A stretch of DNA of 64,000 nt from Acanthochromis polyacanthus. Its lineage: Eukaryota; Chordata; Actinopteri; Pomacentridae. A model generated the notes under the pieces. That model saw only the letters and a list, made by a program, of their open reading frames with translations, was not told the DNA's origin and did no database searches. Shown here piece after piece: positions 11,145-22,527 of this stretch; position 1 is the first letter of the stretch; the number at the start of each line of letters is the position of its first letter. Location of the stretch: positions 39,318,916 to 39,382,915 of the forward strand of contig NC_067127.1 in NCBI RefSeq assembly GCF_021347895.1. The letters run 5' to 3'. Position numbers and translations under genes: made by a program.

Positions 11145-12469
11145 CCCGCACGGGCCCGTATTCGGGCCCAAAATGGCCTGCTGAAGTTTAACGGCAAAAG
11201 CATTTTTAGCTTCAAACGCGATGATAGAAACACTATACATGCATGGAAAGCTTAGAGTCTCATGAATCCGCCGGTATAAACCACTTTCAGATGTGATTAC
11301 CACAGCGGGTAATATAAACACATTTCTAAAACAAACAACAAAAATTTAAAGGACACATAAAGGGCATAACTTACCTTTGGATGGTCTTTTACCGGTCAAC
11401 GATGAAAATAATCCACAAAACCGGCCATAATCCAAGAGTAGTCATCCAGACAATACTAGCAAGTATAATATTTTCTCCAAAACATGTCTAGAAATAAGTA
11501 AATAATCCACAAATAGCTCGGCTCCGTGCGCGTCCACGTGGCGCATGGTGGAGCCGCGTGTTCCATAATTCACTGCATTTTTATCCATAATTTTATGAAG
11601 CATTCAGAAATCCACACGGTCTCGGTCTGAAAATGGCGACTGAAGCCTCTGCTTTCGATTCCAACCGCATTTCAACCAATCAAGTGACTCATCGCTGCCT
11701 CCGAAGCCTAAACAGCCAACCGTTGCCGAGACCGATGGATCTGGTGACCCTCATCTCATCAGTAAATTCTGAGCAAATCACGTCGGAGGAAACGTTTGAC
11801 GGACAGGGCATGTAGCCAATGAGCTTGCTGAATAGCCGAGAGGCGGGTTTTAGCGGCTCTGTGTGATTTTTCACACCTCCTGCTCTCCTGCTGCGGCCAG
11901 GAAGCAGCAGCTTTTCTGTCTCCGTCTGTGCCTCTGATTCAGATCAAGATCCACACTGAAGCTTATCTGAAGTGATTTTTTGAGTTCTTTATGAGTTTTT
12001 GGAGTGAAAATAATGTGAAAAAGGGCTGATAAACGAACATATACCATTTTTGCACAGGGTGTACATAGGGTGTCCAAAATTGACATAATTGGGCATATTA
12101 GTACAAAAACGTGTGAAACACTCATTTCTTGTAGTATTGCTCTGAAATTTTGTCCTGAACTATGTAAGACCCCAGGCTGTTGCCTTGTTGTGTTTCAAGC
12201 TGTCACAGTGCTGCCACACTAATTTTCAGGTGTTTTATTAGGGAAAAAATTTAGGCGTGAATAAAATTCATCCTAATTCAGTGTGTTCCAACATAAATAA
12301 CTCTGTCAGTAGCACCTAGAGTAATTCTGACTGCACTGGGTGAAAATTCAGGTTGTCAGCTTTTAAAGGAGACCCCAACCATGCCTGTACTCCAAACAGT
12401 TCAAGAACAGCATTCAATTTACTTTCTGTACATCTTCAGTAGAAATTTCAGGGGAAAATTGACCGCAGC
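11145..12469. mobile_element. TTAA-site insertion (piggyBac-type) in unit copy 2
   Basis: Unit copy 4 reads 'gaggaatgattaagctggtaattga' here. In copy 2 the same flanks are separated by 1.3 kb that begins right after TTAA (11141-11144) with CCCGCACGGGCCCG and ends before a second TTAA (12470-12473). About 11150-11640 is an inverted relative of 9120-9520. No transposase is recognisable. The duplicated TTAA supports a piggyBac-type insertion, but the inner ends are not clear inverted repeats. Confidence 0.6.
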
Positions 12470-12666
12470 TTAAAGGGTGGTAATTGAGGAAATTCTACCT
12501 GCTGCTCACTGCCTCCATCCAGACGTCTATCCCTCTGCCACTGATAATTCATTTAAATGAGTAACCACTTTGAATGGTTTAATTAATTTACCAGTCACAT
12601 CTGTTAACGACAGCTTTCCTCTTAATGGATTTTGCAACGAAGCAACGAAGACAGTAAAACAAGAAA

Positions 12667-12912
12667 TTAGACCTGAATTCTGTGAAGCCGGATCTCAAGG
12701 ACTTTAAGTTTGTGGAGGACTTCATGAACTTCTACTGAATCCTGCATGGAGAAATCTTCTTGGCAGGGGTTCAGTCTGTGTCCAGTGTGCATACGATGGT
12801 GTCGTTGTAGGGTTCCTTGTTGATTGGACGTTGGTCCAGACTGGTCAAAGCAGCACTGTTCACCATTGGCAGAGTGCTGACAAGTCTGAGAGTTTTGTCC
12901 ATCTGTTCCGTT
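12667..12912 (-). CDS. C2H2 zinc-finger protein, copy 2: terminal exon
   Basis: Last coding exon of the minus-strand ZNF gene whose finger exon is 14449-15396. The acceptor is TTTTCCAAGCAG, then AACGGAACAGATGG at 12912. The exon is in phase 0 with the upstream exon and has 81 codons plus TAA at 12667-12669. The sequence QQGTLQRHHRMHTGH looks like the second half of a finger whose first Cys pair is displaced (QCCFDQ). The C-terminus LHKLKVLEIRLHRIQV is predicted helical and amphipathic. Length and sequence are almost identical in copies 3 and 4, so the tail is a family feature. The 1.5 kb intron between the two exons holds the element at 13026-14189. Confidence 0.75.
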   Translation of the reverse strand, partial: NGTDGQNSQTCQHSANGEQCCFDQSGPTSNQQGTLQRHHRMHTGHRLNPCQEDFSMQDSVEVHEVLHKLKVLEIRLHRIQV

Positions 12913-13506
12913 CTGCTTGGAAAACAAACAAACACAGAGAACGTCAGTGTTTCCTGCAGCATTGAAGAACTGATGCCTTGCCTGAGATAGAGAGCACCCC
13001 AAATGACATCTGAAGACACTTAACTAGGGTGACCATACGTCCTCTTTTGCCCGGACATGTCCTCTTTTGAGAGGCTGTCCGGCCTGTCCGGCCGGCGTTT
13101 ATAAAGTCCTTCAAATGTCCGGGTTTTTGATCTTGCCTAGCTTGAGCGCGTCACAGACCAGTGTATTTGTCATTCACGTTGAATGGTTTTTTGGAAACAC
13201 GCTCTGAGAGGCGGAGTTTGAGCTGAACCCCGGATCACAAAGCAGTACAGAGGCGCTCCACACTCACTCACTCCTCGCAGGCTGACAGGCAGGTAGGCAC
13301 ACTGCGAGAGAACTCTCGAACTGAAAGAAAATACCGAAACGCAAATGTCATTTCACTGATGAAATGCGAAAAAAGTACCCCTGTTTTCGTCCGGGTCGTG
13401 TCAAATGGGAGGCAGAATGTACAGTCTGCAAAGCTGGGACTTATGTCTCTGTAGCTAATAAGAAAAGGAAAAAGAAGGAAACTAGAAAAGCACTCGGAGA
13501 GCGCAG

Positions 13507-14048
13507 ACCTCCGCCAGGCCATGTATCTGTCTGTCTGTCTGTTAATGGCATAACTCAAAAAGTCATGGATTGTATTGAGTTTCAACAGTTTGTGCAGAAA
13601 GCATAACATGCATGTACAGTGTATAACAGCACAGTGTTTTGCAGGCGGCGCCGCCGCACGCACGTACCGTTGCGCGCGCGTGACGGTACCGTACGCGTCG
13701 CCGCCGCTTCGTTTCGTCGGTCCCGACTTGCCCGGGCAGCCCGAAGCGGCCGCGGGGGATTCGGCCGTCGCCCGGGATCGTTGCAGCGACCTCTGTCTGT
13801 CCAATTGACAGATGTACAAAGTCCTTCAAAAAAATCCTGGATCCAGACGGTGATCCGGATCACCTCCAAAATCTAATCGATTGTTACCTTTGGCCTTCCG
13901 GACATTCTGTAAAAATTTGGTGAAAATCCGTCCACAACTTTTTGAGTTATGCTGTTAACAGCAAACACACACACACACACACACACTCACACAGACGGAC
14001 AGACAGACAAACAAACTCCGGTGATTACACAACCTCCTGGCAGAGGTA
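13507..14048. mobile_element. Nested foldback element with CpG-rich core
   Basis: It starts ACCTCCGCCAGG and ends CCTGGCAGAGGT. Further inside, the left arm (CTGTCTGTCTGTCTGTTA, then GCATAACTCAAAAAGT) is mirrored at the right (ACTTTTTGAGTTATGC, then a CA run and ACAGACAGACA). The core at about 13640-13797 is extremely GC- and CpG-rich (GCGCGCGTGACGGTACCG and similar) and so reads open in several frames. These frames have no family resemblance and are not genes. Confidence 0.6.
13966..13992. repeat. CA microsatellite (short)
   Basis: A CA dinucleotide run followed by CAGA tetramers inside the right arm of the foldback element. Confidence 0.8.
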
Positions 14049-14448
14049 AAAAAAGGACTGTTGACTTGAGGTATTATTTCTATATTTTTTTCATTTGCCA
14101 TTAGACACATTATTTTGAAGAATGGGCGAACTGAACATTGAATAGGCTAGTGTGTCCTCTTTTCAGAGAAACAGAATATGGTCACCCTAACTTAACTGTT
14201 GGAATTTAACATTCAGTTGTCTGATTACGTCACAATTCCTAATCTAACCTGCATCCCCAGATTAACCTGGACCAGATTTCTGTGTCAAAACGAATACAGG
14301 TGAGACTGAACGACAGCTGATAATGTGTTAACAGAATTCAACTGACCACAGTTGTTCAAAACAGTTTTGAAACAATTTTGCAGCAATAGCCAAAATTATC
14401 CAATACATAACTGTGTGTACACTGTGACTGAGACCAGTCTTTACATAC

Positions 14449-15396
14449 CTCACTGTGACACTGATTGAATGCTTTCTTTCTGGTGTGGATCTGCTGGTGT
14501 TGTTTCAGGGAACCCAAAGTTCTAAAAGTCTTCTTACACTCCTCACATCTGTATGGTCTCTCCCCAGTGTGGACACGTTGGTGAACTTTGAGGTGTGAAA
14601 TGTAGCTGTAGCGTTTCCCACACTGGTCACAAACATATGGTTTAACCCCAGTGTGGGTCACTTCATGAGCTTTTAACTGTGAGTACTGTACAAATAGTTC
14701 GCCACAGTAATCACATACATACACATCATATCCAGTGTGGATGCGTTGGTGACATTTTAAGCTTTGTTGGTGCTTGAAAGTTTTTTCACAGGAGTCACAG
14801 TGGTACCGCTTTGTACCAGAATGGGGGCATTGATGGATAAACAACTGTTCATGTTGAGTAAAGGTTTTCACACACTGATCACAGTAGAATGGTTTAACTC
14901 CACTGTGAATGAGTTGATGACTTTTTAAGTTTCTCTTGTCAGTAAAAGCCTTTCCACACTGATCACAGCTGAATGGTTTAACTCCACTGTGAATGAGTTG
15001 ATGTTTTGCCAGATTACTCTTCTGAGTAAAAGCCTTTCCACACTGATCACAGTTGAATGGTTTAACTCCACTGTGAATGAGTTGATGTTTTGCTAGATTA
15101 CTCTTCAGAGTAAAAGCCTTTCCACACTGATCACAGTTGAATGGTTTAACTCCACTGTGAATGAGTTGATGTTTTGCTAGATAACTCTTCCGAGTAAAAG
15201 CCTTTCCACACTGCTCACAGCTGAATGGTTTGTCCACAGTGTGAATACGTTTGTGAATTCTTAGCTTTCTTGCTGTGATAAAAGTCTTGCCACATTGCTC
15301 ACAACTCAGTGATTCATCTCTTTTTGCTGTTGTTGCCGAACCATCCTTATCCTCCTCAGAGGTCCGACATCTCACTCCATTGCTGTGTTTACATTT
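14449..15396 (-). CDS. C2H2 zinc-finger protein, copy 2: 10-finger exon
   Basis: Minus-strand exon of 316 codons, acceptor CTACAG at 15397-15402 and donor GAG, then GTATGT at 14449/14448; both ends are in phase 0. After a short linker (KCKHSNGVRCRTSEEDKDG) come ten tandem Cys2-His2 fingers of the CxxCGKxF-x5-L-xx-H-xxx-H type joined by HSGVKPF or HTGxxPY linkers. The specificity residues (-1,2,3,6) run TRKI, RSYK, LSNK, QSNK, DRNS, QEQI, HQSC, QSQA, YSHV, TGSQ. Joined to 12667-12912 these exons give 397 residues. Upstream residues in the same frame (CLCFYLCLLL) are intron. N-terminal exons were not identified, though a candidate first exon lies at 24560-24945. Likely a nuclear DNA-binding protein; its target is unknown. 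Confidence 0.85.
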
Positions 15397-16139
15397 CTGT
15401 AGCAAAAGACAAAGATAAAAACAGAGGCAGTGATGGAAGAGCAATCATGAAAAATTGAACCTAAAAGTCTCAATTCCATGTAGTTGGACATGAGGCTGAA
15501 ACAAGATCAAGAATCTGCAGACATGCTAGCAGCTTTGTCATTAGAAACCTAGAAACGTTTCAACAGCACACACAACGTCAACAAAGCTATTTTCAGAGGC
15601 CGATCGTTTTCAGCTTTCTGCACGGTAGTTTTAGAATATTTGGTTGTAAAATCTGTCCATCACCATGAAAAGCAAAGCAGAGCTGGGACTGATGGGATTG
15701 TACCACCAGGATTTCTTGATCCCCAGACTTTCCGTTAAGTTACATTACTGGAGAAATGTACAATATGAAAAGCATACATCATCAATGTCCAGATTTAGGT
15801 CTTTATGGCAGCAGGGTCAATTCAGACCACCAACACTTTCTAGTTTCTCCTAGGGGATCAGATGTTGATACCAGTCCAGAAAAGATCTGTAATTCTGCCA
15901 CTGAATTCTGGATTGGACCCCAACGACCCGGGCAATTTGTTGTGCAGCAGTTACACAAGCGTTCACCATCAAACAACAAAAGAAACAAAACAGTAAAACA
16001 GTTAAAGGAATAGCAACAATTTAAGGAAATGTTTTAAAAATGTAAAAAACACAGTAAAACAATTACAAGCAAAATAAAAGCCATTTAAAGAAAAATCAAA
16101 CAAAACATAAGAAGACAGGGACATCGGCAGCAATCTTGG
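15397..16139 (-). repeat. Duplicated ZNF intron segment, copy 2
   Basis: Intron upstream of the finger exon, paralogous to 345-1099 and 42290-42880. It contains no coding signal; short open readings in it are not conserved between copies. Confidence 0.65.
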
Positions 16140-17110
16140 TCATTTAATCAGACGTAGAAAAAGTTTTCAATAAACGGCCACCGATGTAATCAGGTCGAGG
16201 ACTTTTCTTTGGTCTGCACTGTTTGAGACACCAGATTACATTGCCCACATCAAGAAAGGGATTCTGTGGAGAGGCTGACATGAGACAGTTTTTAGTCTCA
16301 GCATGTTTAGCCCTAAAATCATGGGAGTCAAACCTGACATAAAAACTGTTTAGACTTTGAGCCAGCTCTAAATCACAATTATAACCGCTGAGCTGAACTC
16401 TCTCATTGACACATTAATTAGTCCCAGTGATCAGATTCATGCCGTCCCAGACTGAACTGAGGTTGTTCATTTTGAGCTGAGACTCAAGTTTGTCTTTGTA
16501 TTGTCTTTTGTGGGTCCTGATCTCCTACTTTATTTCCTTATGTCAGTTATACAGATTTAGTGTATTTCCTTCTCTGAAGAATGTTTTCTTTCTGTACAGT
16601 AGGTCTTTAAGCTTCTTAGAAACCCAGGGCTTAGTGTTCGGATATATTTTCACAGTTTTTTCAGGAATAACACTGGTTTCACAGTCTGACCCAGCTGCTC
16701 ACAACATCAGTCGGTTCATCAATATCAGCTGAGGACTCCTTAAACACGTCCCAGTCAGTAACCTCCAGACATCCCTGTAGAGTGTGACAAACTTTCACTC
16801 TGATCTTCTGCATTTTGCCTTGCTTCAGTACAGTGGTAGACAGGGATAAGAAGGATGCAGTTGTGGTCAGAGGAACCCAGAGAAGAAGCACCTTTCACAT
16901 TGTTGTAACAGATCAAACATTTCATCTCATCTAGTGGGACATGTGATGTACTGATGGAAGTCTCTCAGTGTGTGTTTTAGTGTGCAGTGCTTCATGTCTC
17001 CCAGACTGATATTAGGTGCATCCGGGGAGTTGGACTGAAGTCTCTGGCAGATATGGAGGGCACAGTGAAACAGAAAGCAGTTCTAAGTCAGTAGTGCACA
17101 GTTTCTCCAG
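16140..17110 (-). mobile_element. L2/CR1-like LINE fragment, copy 2
   Basis: On the minus strand the sequence reads through the end of an endonuclease domain (about 17110-16870), the linker (about 16890-16679) and the start of a reverse transcriptase (to about 16140), with stops and shifts. Copy 3 (42880-43865) preserves the frame better. It lies antiparallel to no gene but inside the upstream intron of the ZNF gene, and was present before the unit duplicated. Confidence 0.65.
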
Positions 17111-17777
17111 GACAGTGTCAGATTTGCACCAGCGCTGTCCTTGTCCATTTGGAAGACCCTCTTGAGCCCAAGCTTTCATTTGCTGGCTGATGTTGCTTCA
17201 ATATTTCCACATAATGTTCTATCTTCTTCATGCCATCTATTTTGTGAAGTGCACCAGTCCCTCCTGCAGCAAAAACACTCCCACAACATGGTGCTGCCAC
17301 CCCCATGCTTCACAGTCTGGATGGTGTACTCAGGCCATCCTCAGCCAGCATCTTCACAAGGTCGTTTGCTTTTGTTCTGGGGTTGATGAGCACATTTTCC
17401 TCCAAAACAATCCTAATTTTAACCAATCTCCATCTTGAGCAGCAGGATGGCTTGACATTCCCATGGTGTTGATCTGTGCATGTAATTGTTTGGACAGATA
17501 AACGTCAAACCACAGCAATCTGGAAATTGCACCCAAGGATGAACCACACCTGTGGAGGCCCACAACTGTCTTAGTGATGTCTTGGCTGATTTCTTTAGAT
17601 TTTCTAATGTCATCACACAAAGAAGCAGTGTGTTTGAGGTGTGCCTGAAAATACATCTTAATCTATCAAAAGCTTTCAAAGCCAGGACATCATCATCTTG
17701 AAGGCATAGCAATCTCTGTATGCAAACTTCTGACTGTGAAGAAAGTCATAAAAATTCTCTGAAAAAAAGCGAGCCGA
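17111..17777 (-). mobile_element. Tc1-like transposon remnant, copy 2 (main part)
   Basis: The minus strand encodes pieces of a Tc1 transposase: the helix-turn-helix region (KSKEISQDITKTVVGLHRCG, SSLGAIS) at 17354-17656 and the middle of the DDE domain ([13 protein letters not shown]) at 17118-17306. Frames are broken. The 5' end (transposon terminal repeat) is not here but at 22528-22983, because an L1 has split the element. In copy 3 the same Tc1 is continuous (43866-44690). Confidence 0.75.
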
Positions 17778-18500
17778 ATACAGAGAAGTTATGGCGGATA
17801 TCTACAGCCGAGGGCTCAAACCCTCTCTCCTATATCCCGCACGGCTCCGCATCACACTTCCCGATGGAGATAAGAAGTGGCTACGCTCGGCCGATGAGGT
17901 GCGGAAATACATCAACAGCCTTCCTCGTACATCTCCTCCACCGTAAATGACTGTTTGATTACTGTGCCTGATGGATTAAAACCGTTATCATGTTATCCTT
18001 CACTCCGGTCGGGCAGTTTACTGAACCATTAACACCACACTGACCCTGGCTGCAGGCATGCGAGTATGTTACCCAGCCTCTAACTCAATGAACTGTTACA
18101 TTCCGGTAGTTTATGAGTTTATGCTTTTATTTGAAGCAACATACCTCATTTCTATCTTTTATAAGACTTTATAGTGCCAACAGTACAAAATGATGTTAAA
18201 GGAATGTTTTTCTCTGTTCGTACTTCCAGAACAGTTCAAATGTAGACCGAGGAGTGTTGAGTGCATTTTAACACTTAAATGAGGAGTTGAAGATATTGGG
18301 TTCAAGTGACAGGAAGATTTTCTGTGGGAGTGTTAATAATGGGTTATTGGAGAGCTTGCTGCTATGTTCCCCGGCAGCTGTCTTGTTATGGGGTGAGTGG
18401 GCAAGGGATTCTTTTTCCAATGCCAGTATTGGTTCATTAGCCTACACAAGCCATGCACAGGTCTTTTTTGGTTCACTCTGTTCCTGGAACTTTGACGTAA
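17778..18500 (+). mobile_element. L1/Tx1-like retrotransposon, ORF1 3' end and spacer
   Basis: Plus-strand reading ending LLYPARLRITLPDGDKKW, then a stop near 17946, matches the C-terminus of L1/Tx1 ORF1 proteins. The ORF1-ORF2 spacer follows up to 18500. The element continues after the hAT insertion, at 20073. It is 5' truncated at its junction with the Tc1 copy, and no target duplication is seen there. Confidence 0.6.
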
Positions 18501-20072
18501 CAGTGTTTCCCCTCCTATATGACCGATGAGGCGGGCCGCCCCGCTGGTATAGGCCACCGCCTCATTACAATTTTGCCGACATTGCCGCCTCACTGGTCCG
18601 CGCCAAAAAAAAAAAGAAAAAAAAAGTAATGCTAAATATTAGAAAGCATTGACACATAAGTCCGGTATATTCGCCGCTGAAATCAACAAGCCAGAATTGC
18701 AGCCTTTTCTCGCCATGGCTAAAGACAGCAAGGCACATCCCCATTGGTCGGTTACACTCAGTTCTCATATGACATCCCGCGAGATCATGTTTCAAATGTC
18801 GGTCGTTCCGATTGGTGAACGTTCCTAGCGTCAACAAACATGGCGGACAAGAAGTGGCAGCGCTCCATCGTTTCGTTTTTCGGGGCTAAAAGCAGGTGTG
18901 TATCACAGACATATGTCAAATCAAGTATCAAAACGATCGCATGTCATCAAAATAAAGTGAGCAACACAGTGTAGGCATTGATCTCGCTTCCTTTACCGAG
19001 TTTGCTTACTGTTTTGTTGTCCGTGGTGATACGAATTGACAGTGACTGCAAAAATGGCTCCCGTTAAAACATTTAGGCACGACAAAACCCGTTCTCACGA
19101 ACGAGACAAATGATTTCAACGGAATATAAAGTTCCTAGTTTCTTTTGATAAAATGATTTATAGAGTGCCCGAAATTATATCATTCAATGGCAAAACAAAT
19201 TTTGTAATTTCAACGGTTCAGCGGCCCGCGGGCGGACCGTTTTGATATCTGCATAAGCATTTTTCAAAATAGAACGACACTGCCAACGCGATTATAGAAA
19301 CACTATACACCCATGGAAAGCTTAGATTGATCAACATTAATCCCCACTTATATTTGATTTGCCTCATGTAATAAAGAGAGCATGTGTTCAAATTTGGTGT
19401 TTGTGTTTTCAAGAATGTTTACTTAGAGTCTTTAATTCAGCTGACTGACACATATCACAGTGCAAAATTATGTATTCTAACTAAAGGTTAATGACTGGTA
19501 TTCTGAAGAAGTTATTTCTTTGTTCAAAAAGGTAACAGTTTAGAAAACAGAACTAACTCCTTCAGAAAACCAGTTGTTAACCTAGAGTTGAAGTTTTCTT
19601 TCAAATTTTTAAGTAAAATGAAGGTCATGACATAACCTTTTTATTATAAATAAAAATGAAGTGGGAATTTGGTACCTAACATGTAGTTGTTTTTAAAAAA
19701 AAGTAAAAGTCACCACTTGATTCCAGATTCAAGTCCTTTGTCATCTTTTTCAAAGTTGTAATAAGAACTGATGTGGCATTTTGGAATGGCTTGTGGAAAT
19801 CTGACAAGAATATAATAGACTGGACGAGTTGACATGTTTTGATCGCAAGGACAAGTGGATTTATATTTGTCATATTTTTTCCCTATCACTAATTTTTAGA
19901 AAAGAAACATGAAAATTTTATTTAATTTAGTTTTTAGAAATGGCTACAAATACAACAAAATGTGCTCCAAATTGTGCCAGAATGCCCCATTTTGCATCTT
20001 GATTTTCAAAATTTTTCGGCCCTTGCCTACACCCCACCACCTCACAGTCATTTCTACCAAGGGCAAACACTG
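18501..20072 (+). mobile_element. hAT-like element inserted in the L1
   Basis: Inverted ends CAGTGTTTCCCCT at 18501 and, in reverse, CAGTGTTTGCCCT ending at 20072. A first-exon-like reading starts at 18840 (MADKKWQRSIVSFFGAKS) and runs into a GTGTGT donor, as in hAT transposase genes. The rest is non-coding and contains a block (19210-19330) related to 9120-9520. The flanking octamers do not match, so the target duplication is lost or the ends are slightly misplaced. Confidence 0.6.
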
Positions 20073-21713
20073 CATAATTTGTATTTATTATCCTGCAGCT
20101 TTAGTTGGAGACAGTGGATAGATCATTAAACTTTGTCAGCTGGAATGTCAAGGGTTTAAATCATCCTGTTGAGAGGAGGAGGGTACCTTCACATATAAAA
20201 CAACTTAAGGCAGCATTTATTTTTTGCAAGAGACACTTCCGTGGCTCCGCTAGCGCTCGTCTGATGTCACGGTGGGCGGGGCAGCACTTCCATTCCTCAT
20301 TCCAAGCGAAAGCCAGGGGTATTTCAATCCTTGTTGACAAAAACATCCCTTTTGTGAATCACAATGTTATATCAGATACCAACGGCCGTTTTATCATTGT
20401 CTCAGGGAAGTTATATAATACAAAGATAGTGCTCGCCAATGTTTATGCTCCAAATGTGGACCATGTGGGCTTTTTCGAACAATTTTTTGCTTCTCTCCCA
20501 GATCTGAGCTCATACTCTCTTGTGCTTGGTGGAGATTTTAACTGTTGGTTAGATCCCGTGCTGGACCATTCCTCTCCCAACCCAGACTCAGTTAGCAGGT
20601 CTGCCTCACTCATTCAATCGTTTCTTTCTGACTTCGGTGTTTCTGATATGTGGCGTTTCCTTCATCCAAATAAGAGAGAGTACTCCTTTTTTCGCATGTC
20701 CACCATACCTTCACTAGGATTGACTATTTTCTCATTGACAATAAACTGATACCATTGGTGCGCTCCTGCACTTATCAAGGCATAGTGATATCAGATCATG
20801 TGCCTGTTGTACCATCTCTGGCACTACCTGACCTACCTCAAATTAAAAAACACTGGCGCTTTAATTCAACTCTCCTGTCAGACAATGATTTTGTGAAGCA
20901 TATGGAAGAACATATATCCTTTTTCTTTCAGACAAACACCTCCCCAGATATACCTAGTCTAGTAGTCTGGGATGCTCTTACGGCGTACCTTAGGGGGCAA
21001 ATTATTTCTTACACTGTAAATACGAAAAAAAAGGCCCACAAAGAATGATTAGAATGAGCCAACCAAACTAATAAAATAGACACGCAATATGCTCAAACTA
21101 AAAACCCAAACTTATATAAAATGCGAGTGGAACTTCAAACCAAATTTGATTTGGCCTCAACTCATCACATTGAACGCCAAATTTTGAGAAGTAAGAGTTT
21201 GTTTTATATCCAGGGTGAAAAATCGGGGAAATTATTAGCTAACCAGCTGAGAGAACTCAAAGCAAAGGGGCATATTACAAATATTAAAATGGAGGATGGT
21301 AACGTCATTTCAGATTATGCAAAAATTCATGACACATTCAGGAATTACTATTCTCAACTCTACACCTCTGAATTCCCGAATGATACTAGATTAACGGATA
21401 ACTTTTTGAACCAGTTAAATATTCCCACACTCTCCCCCTCCAGTAAAATGAGATTGGACGAACCCATAACAAAAGAGGAGATAGATGTTGCGATTTCCCT
21501 ACTGCAATCAGGGAAATCCCCAGGCCCTGACAGGTTTCCCGTAGAATTTTTTAAGGCATTTTCCTCACTACTGTCACCGCAGCTGAGCACAGTGCTGTCA
21601 TTCCAGCAGGGCAAGCTCCCAGCATCATTTTACGAAGCATGTATCACTCTTATTGCAAAAAAAGGATCCGACGGAGTGCTCTTCATATAGGCCAATCTCT
21701 ATAATAATAATAA

Positions 21714-21751
<38 letters not shown>

Positions 21752-22527
21752 TTAATTTATAATGCACTTTACATTTGAAAACCAAATCTCAAAGTGCTAC
21801 AGATAAAAACATCAACAATAAAATAAGTGTGACAATTATTGAATGTTGATGTTAAACGCTGAACCCTGTCCTTTGCCTCTCTCTTGGCCAGACGTGCAAT
21901 ATTGCTGAGGTGGAGGGATGCTGCCCCGCCCACCTACGCTCAGTGGTTGAGAGACGTTATGTCTTGTTTAAACCTTGAAAAAATACATTACTCAATTTGT
22001 AACTCCAAAGAAAAGTTTCAAAAAGTTTGGGGACCGTTTCTGGAATACTTCCATAACCTTCAAACTAGCTAGAGAGGATCCCTTACTCACACTTTGCTTC
22101 TGGTTTTTGTGTCAGCAAAATTAATTGTACAAATCAGTCCTCTCTCTGATGCCTCCTTTTAACCAATGTGTGGGTTTATAATTTGTACATATATTTATTT
22201 CTTTACTTTATTCCATCACTTTACTTATGTTTTTACCTTCTTAGATTGGAACCTGACATCAAGCTGCTACTTGTATCTCTCCAGGAATTAGGTACAGTTG
22301 GTGGACCTGTCCTGTTGACTATTTTATGTAAAAGTCTGGCTTGGAAATGATGGGTTGGGTGAGTTAGATAAGGTTTTTTTTTTTGTTCTGTGTTATATGG
22401 ACAGGATTTTCTTTTTTGCCTTGAGTTGACTCTGTGCTTTACAGATTTCCTGTCACTACTTTATATCCATACCATGGATTTGTGAAAAATTCAATAAAAA
22501 TATCCTTGATAAAAAAAAAAGATAATT
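20073..22527 (+). mobile_element. L1/Tx1-like retrotransposon, defective ORF2 and 3' end
   Basis: ORF2 begins near 20105 with an apurinic endonuclease domain (NFVSWNVKGLNHP, later VLGGDFNCWLDP and SDHVPV). A frameshift lies near 20700, a stop at about 21046, and the start of the reverse transcriptase at 21121-21690 (ITKEEIDVAISLLQSGKSPG). The catalytic core is deleted; a TAA/GAA microsatellite with a repeat tail sits in its place (21697-21870). The C-terminal part (LLRWRDAAPPTYAQWLRDVM) and the 3' UTR with AATAAA and a short poly-A follow to about 22520. It cannot encode an active enzyme. Confidence 0.8.
21697..21752. repeat. TAA/GAA trinucleotide microsatellite
   Basis: Runs of ATA/TAA followed by AAG/GAA units, placed at the internal deletion of the L1 ORF2. 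The 'agtttaatttataatgcac' sequence just after it looks like the tail of a separate repeat. Confidence 0.85.

Larger units (their letters stand above)
13026..14189 (+). mobile_element. hAT-like element in the last intron of ZNF copy 2
   Basis: Inverted ends AGGGTGACCATA and TATGGTCACCCTA lie between two copies of ACTTAACT (13018-13025 and 14190-14197). ZNF copies 3 and 4 give the empty site ('gaagacacttttacctgttgg'), so the borders are well fixed. The 5' part (about 13340-13460) encodes a transposase-type N-terminus: KRKCHFTDEMRKKYPCF, then CTVCKAGTYVSVANK, a Cys-based DNA-binding module. A second, foldback element is nested at 13507-14048. The element should be non-autonomous. Confidence 0.8.

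Noticed and set aside
13268..13876. Several overlapping open readings on both strands (up to 183 codons)
   Set aside because: They stem from the CpG-rich core of a foldback element, where stop codons are rare in any frame.
14356..15444. Taking the whole open frame as a single-exon ZNF gene starting at the first Met
   Set aside because: The Met and the following CLCFYLCLLL are upstream of a clear CTACAG acceptor, and the C-terminal end is past a GTATGT donor. The downstream exon matches in phase in three paralogs.
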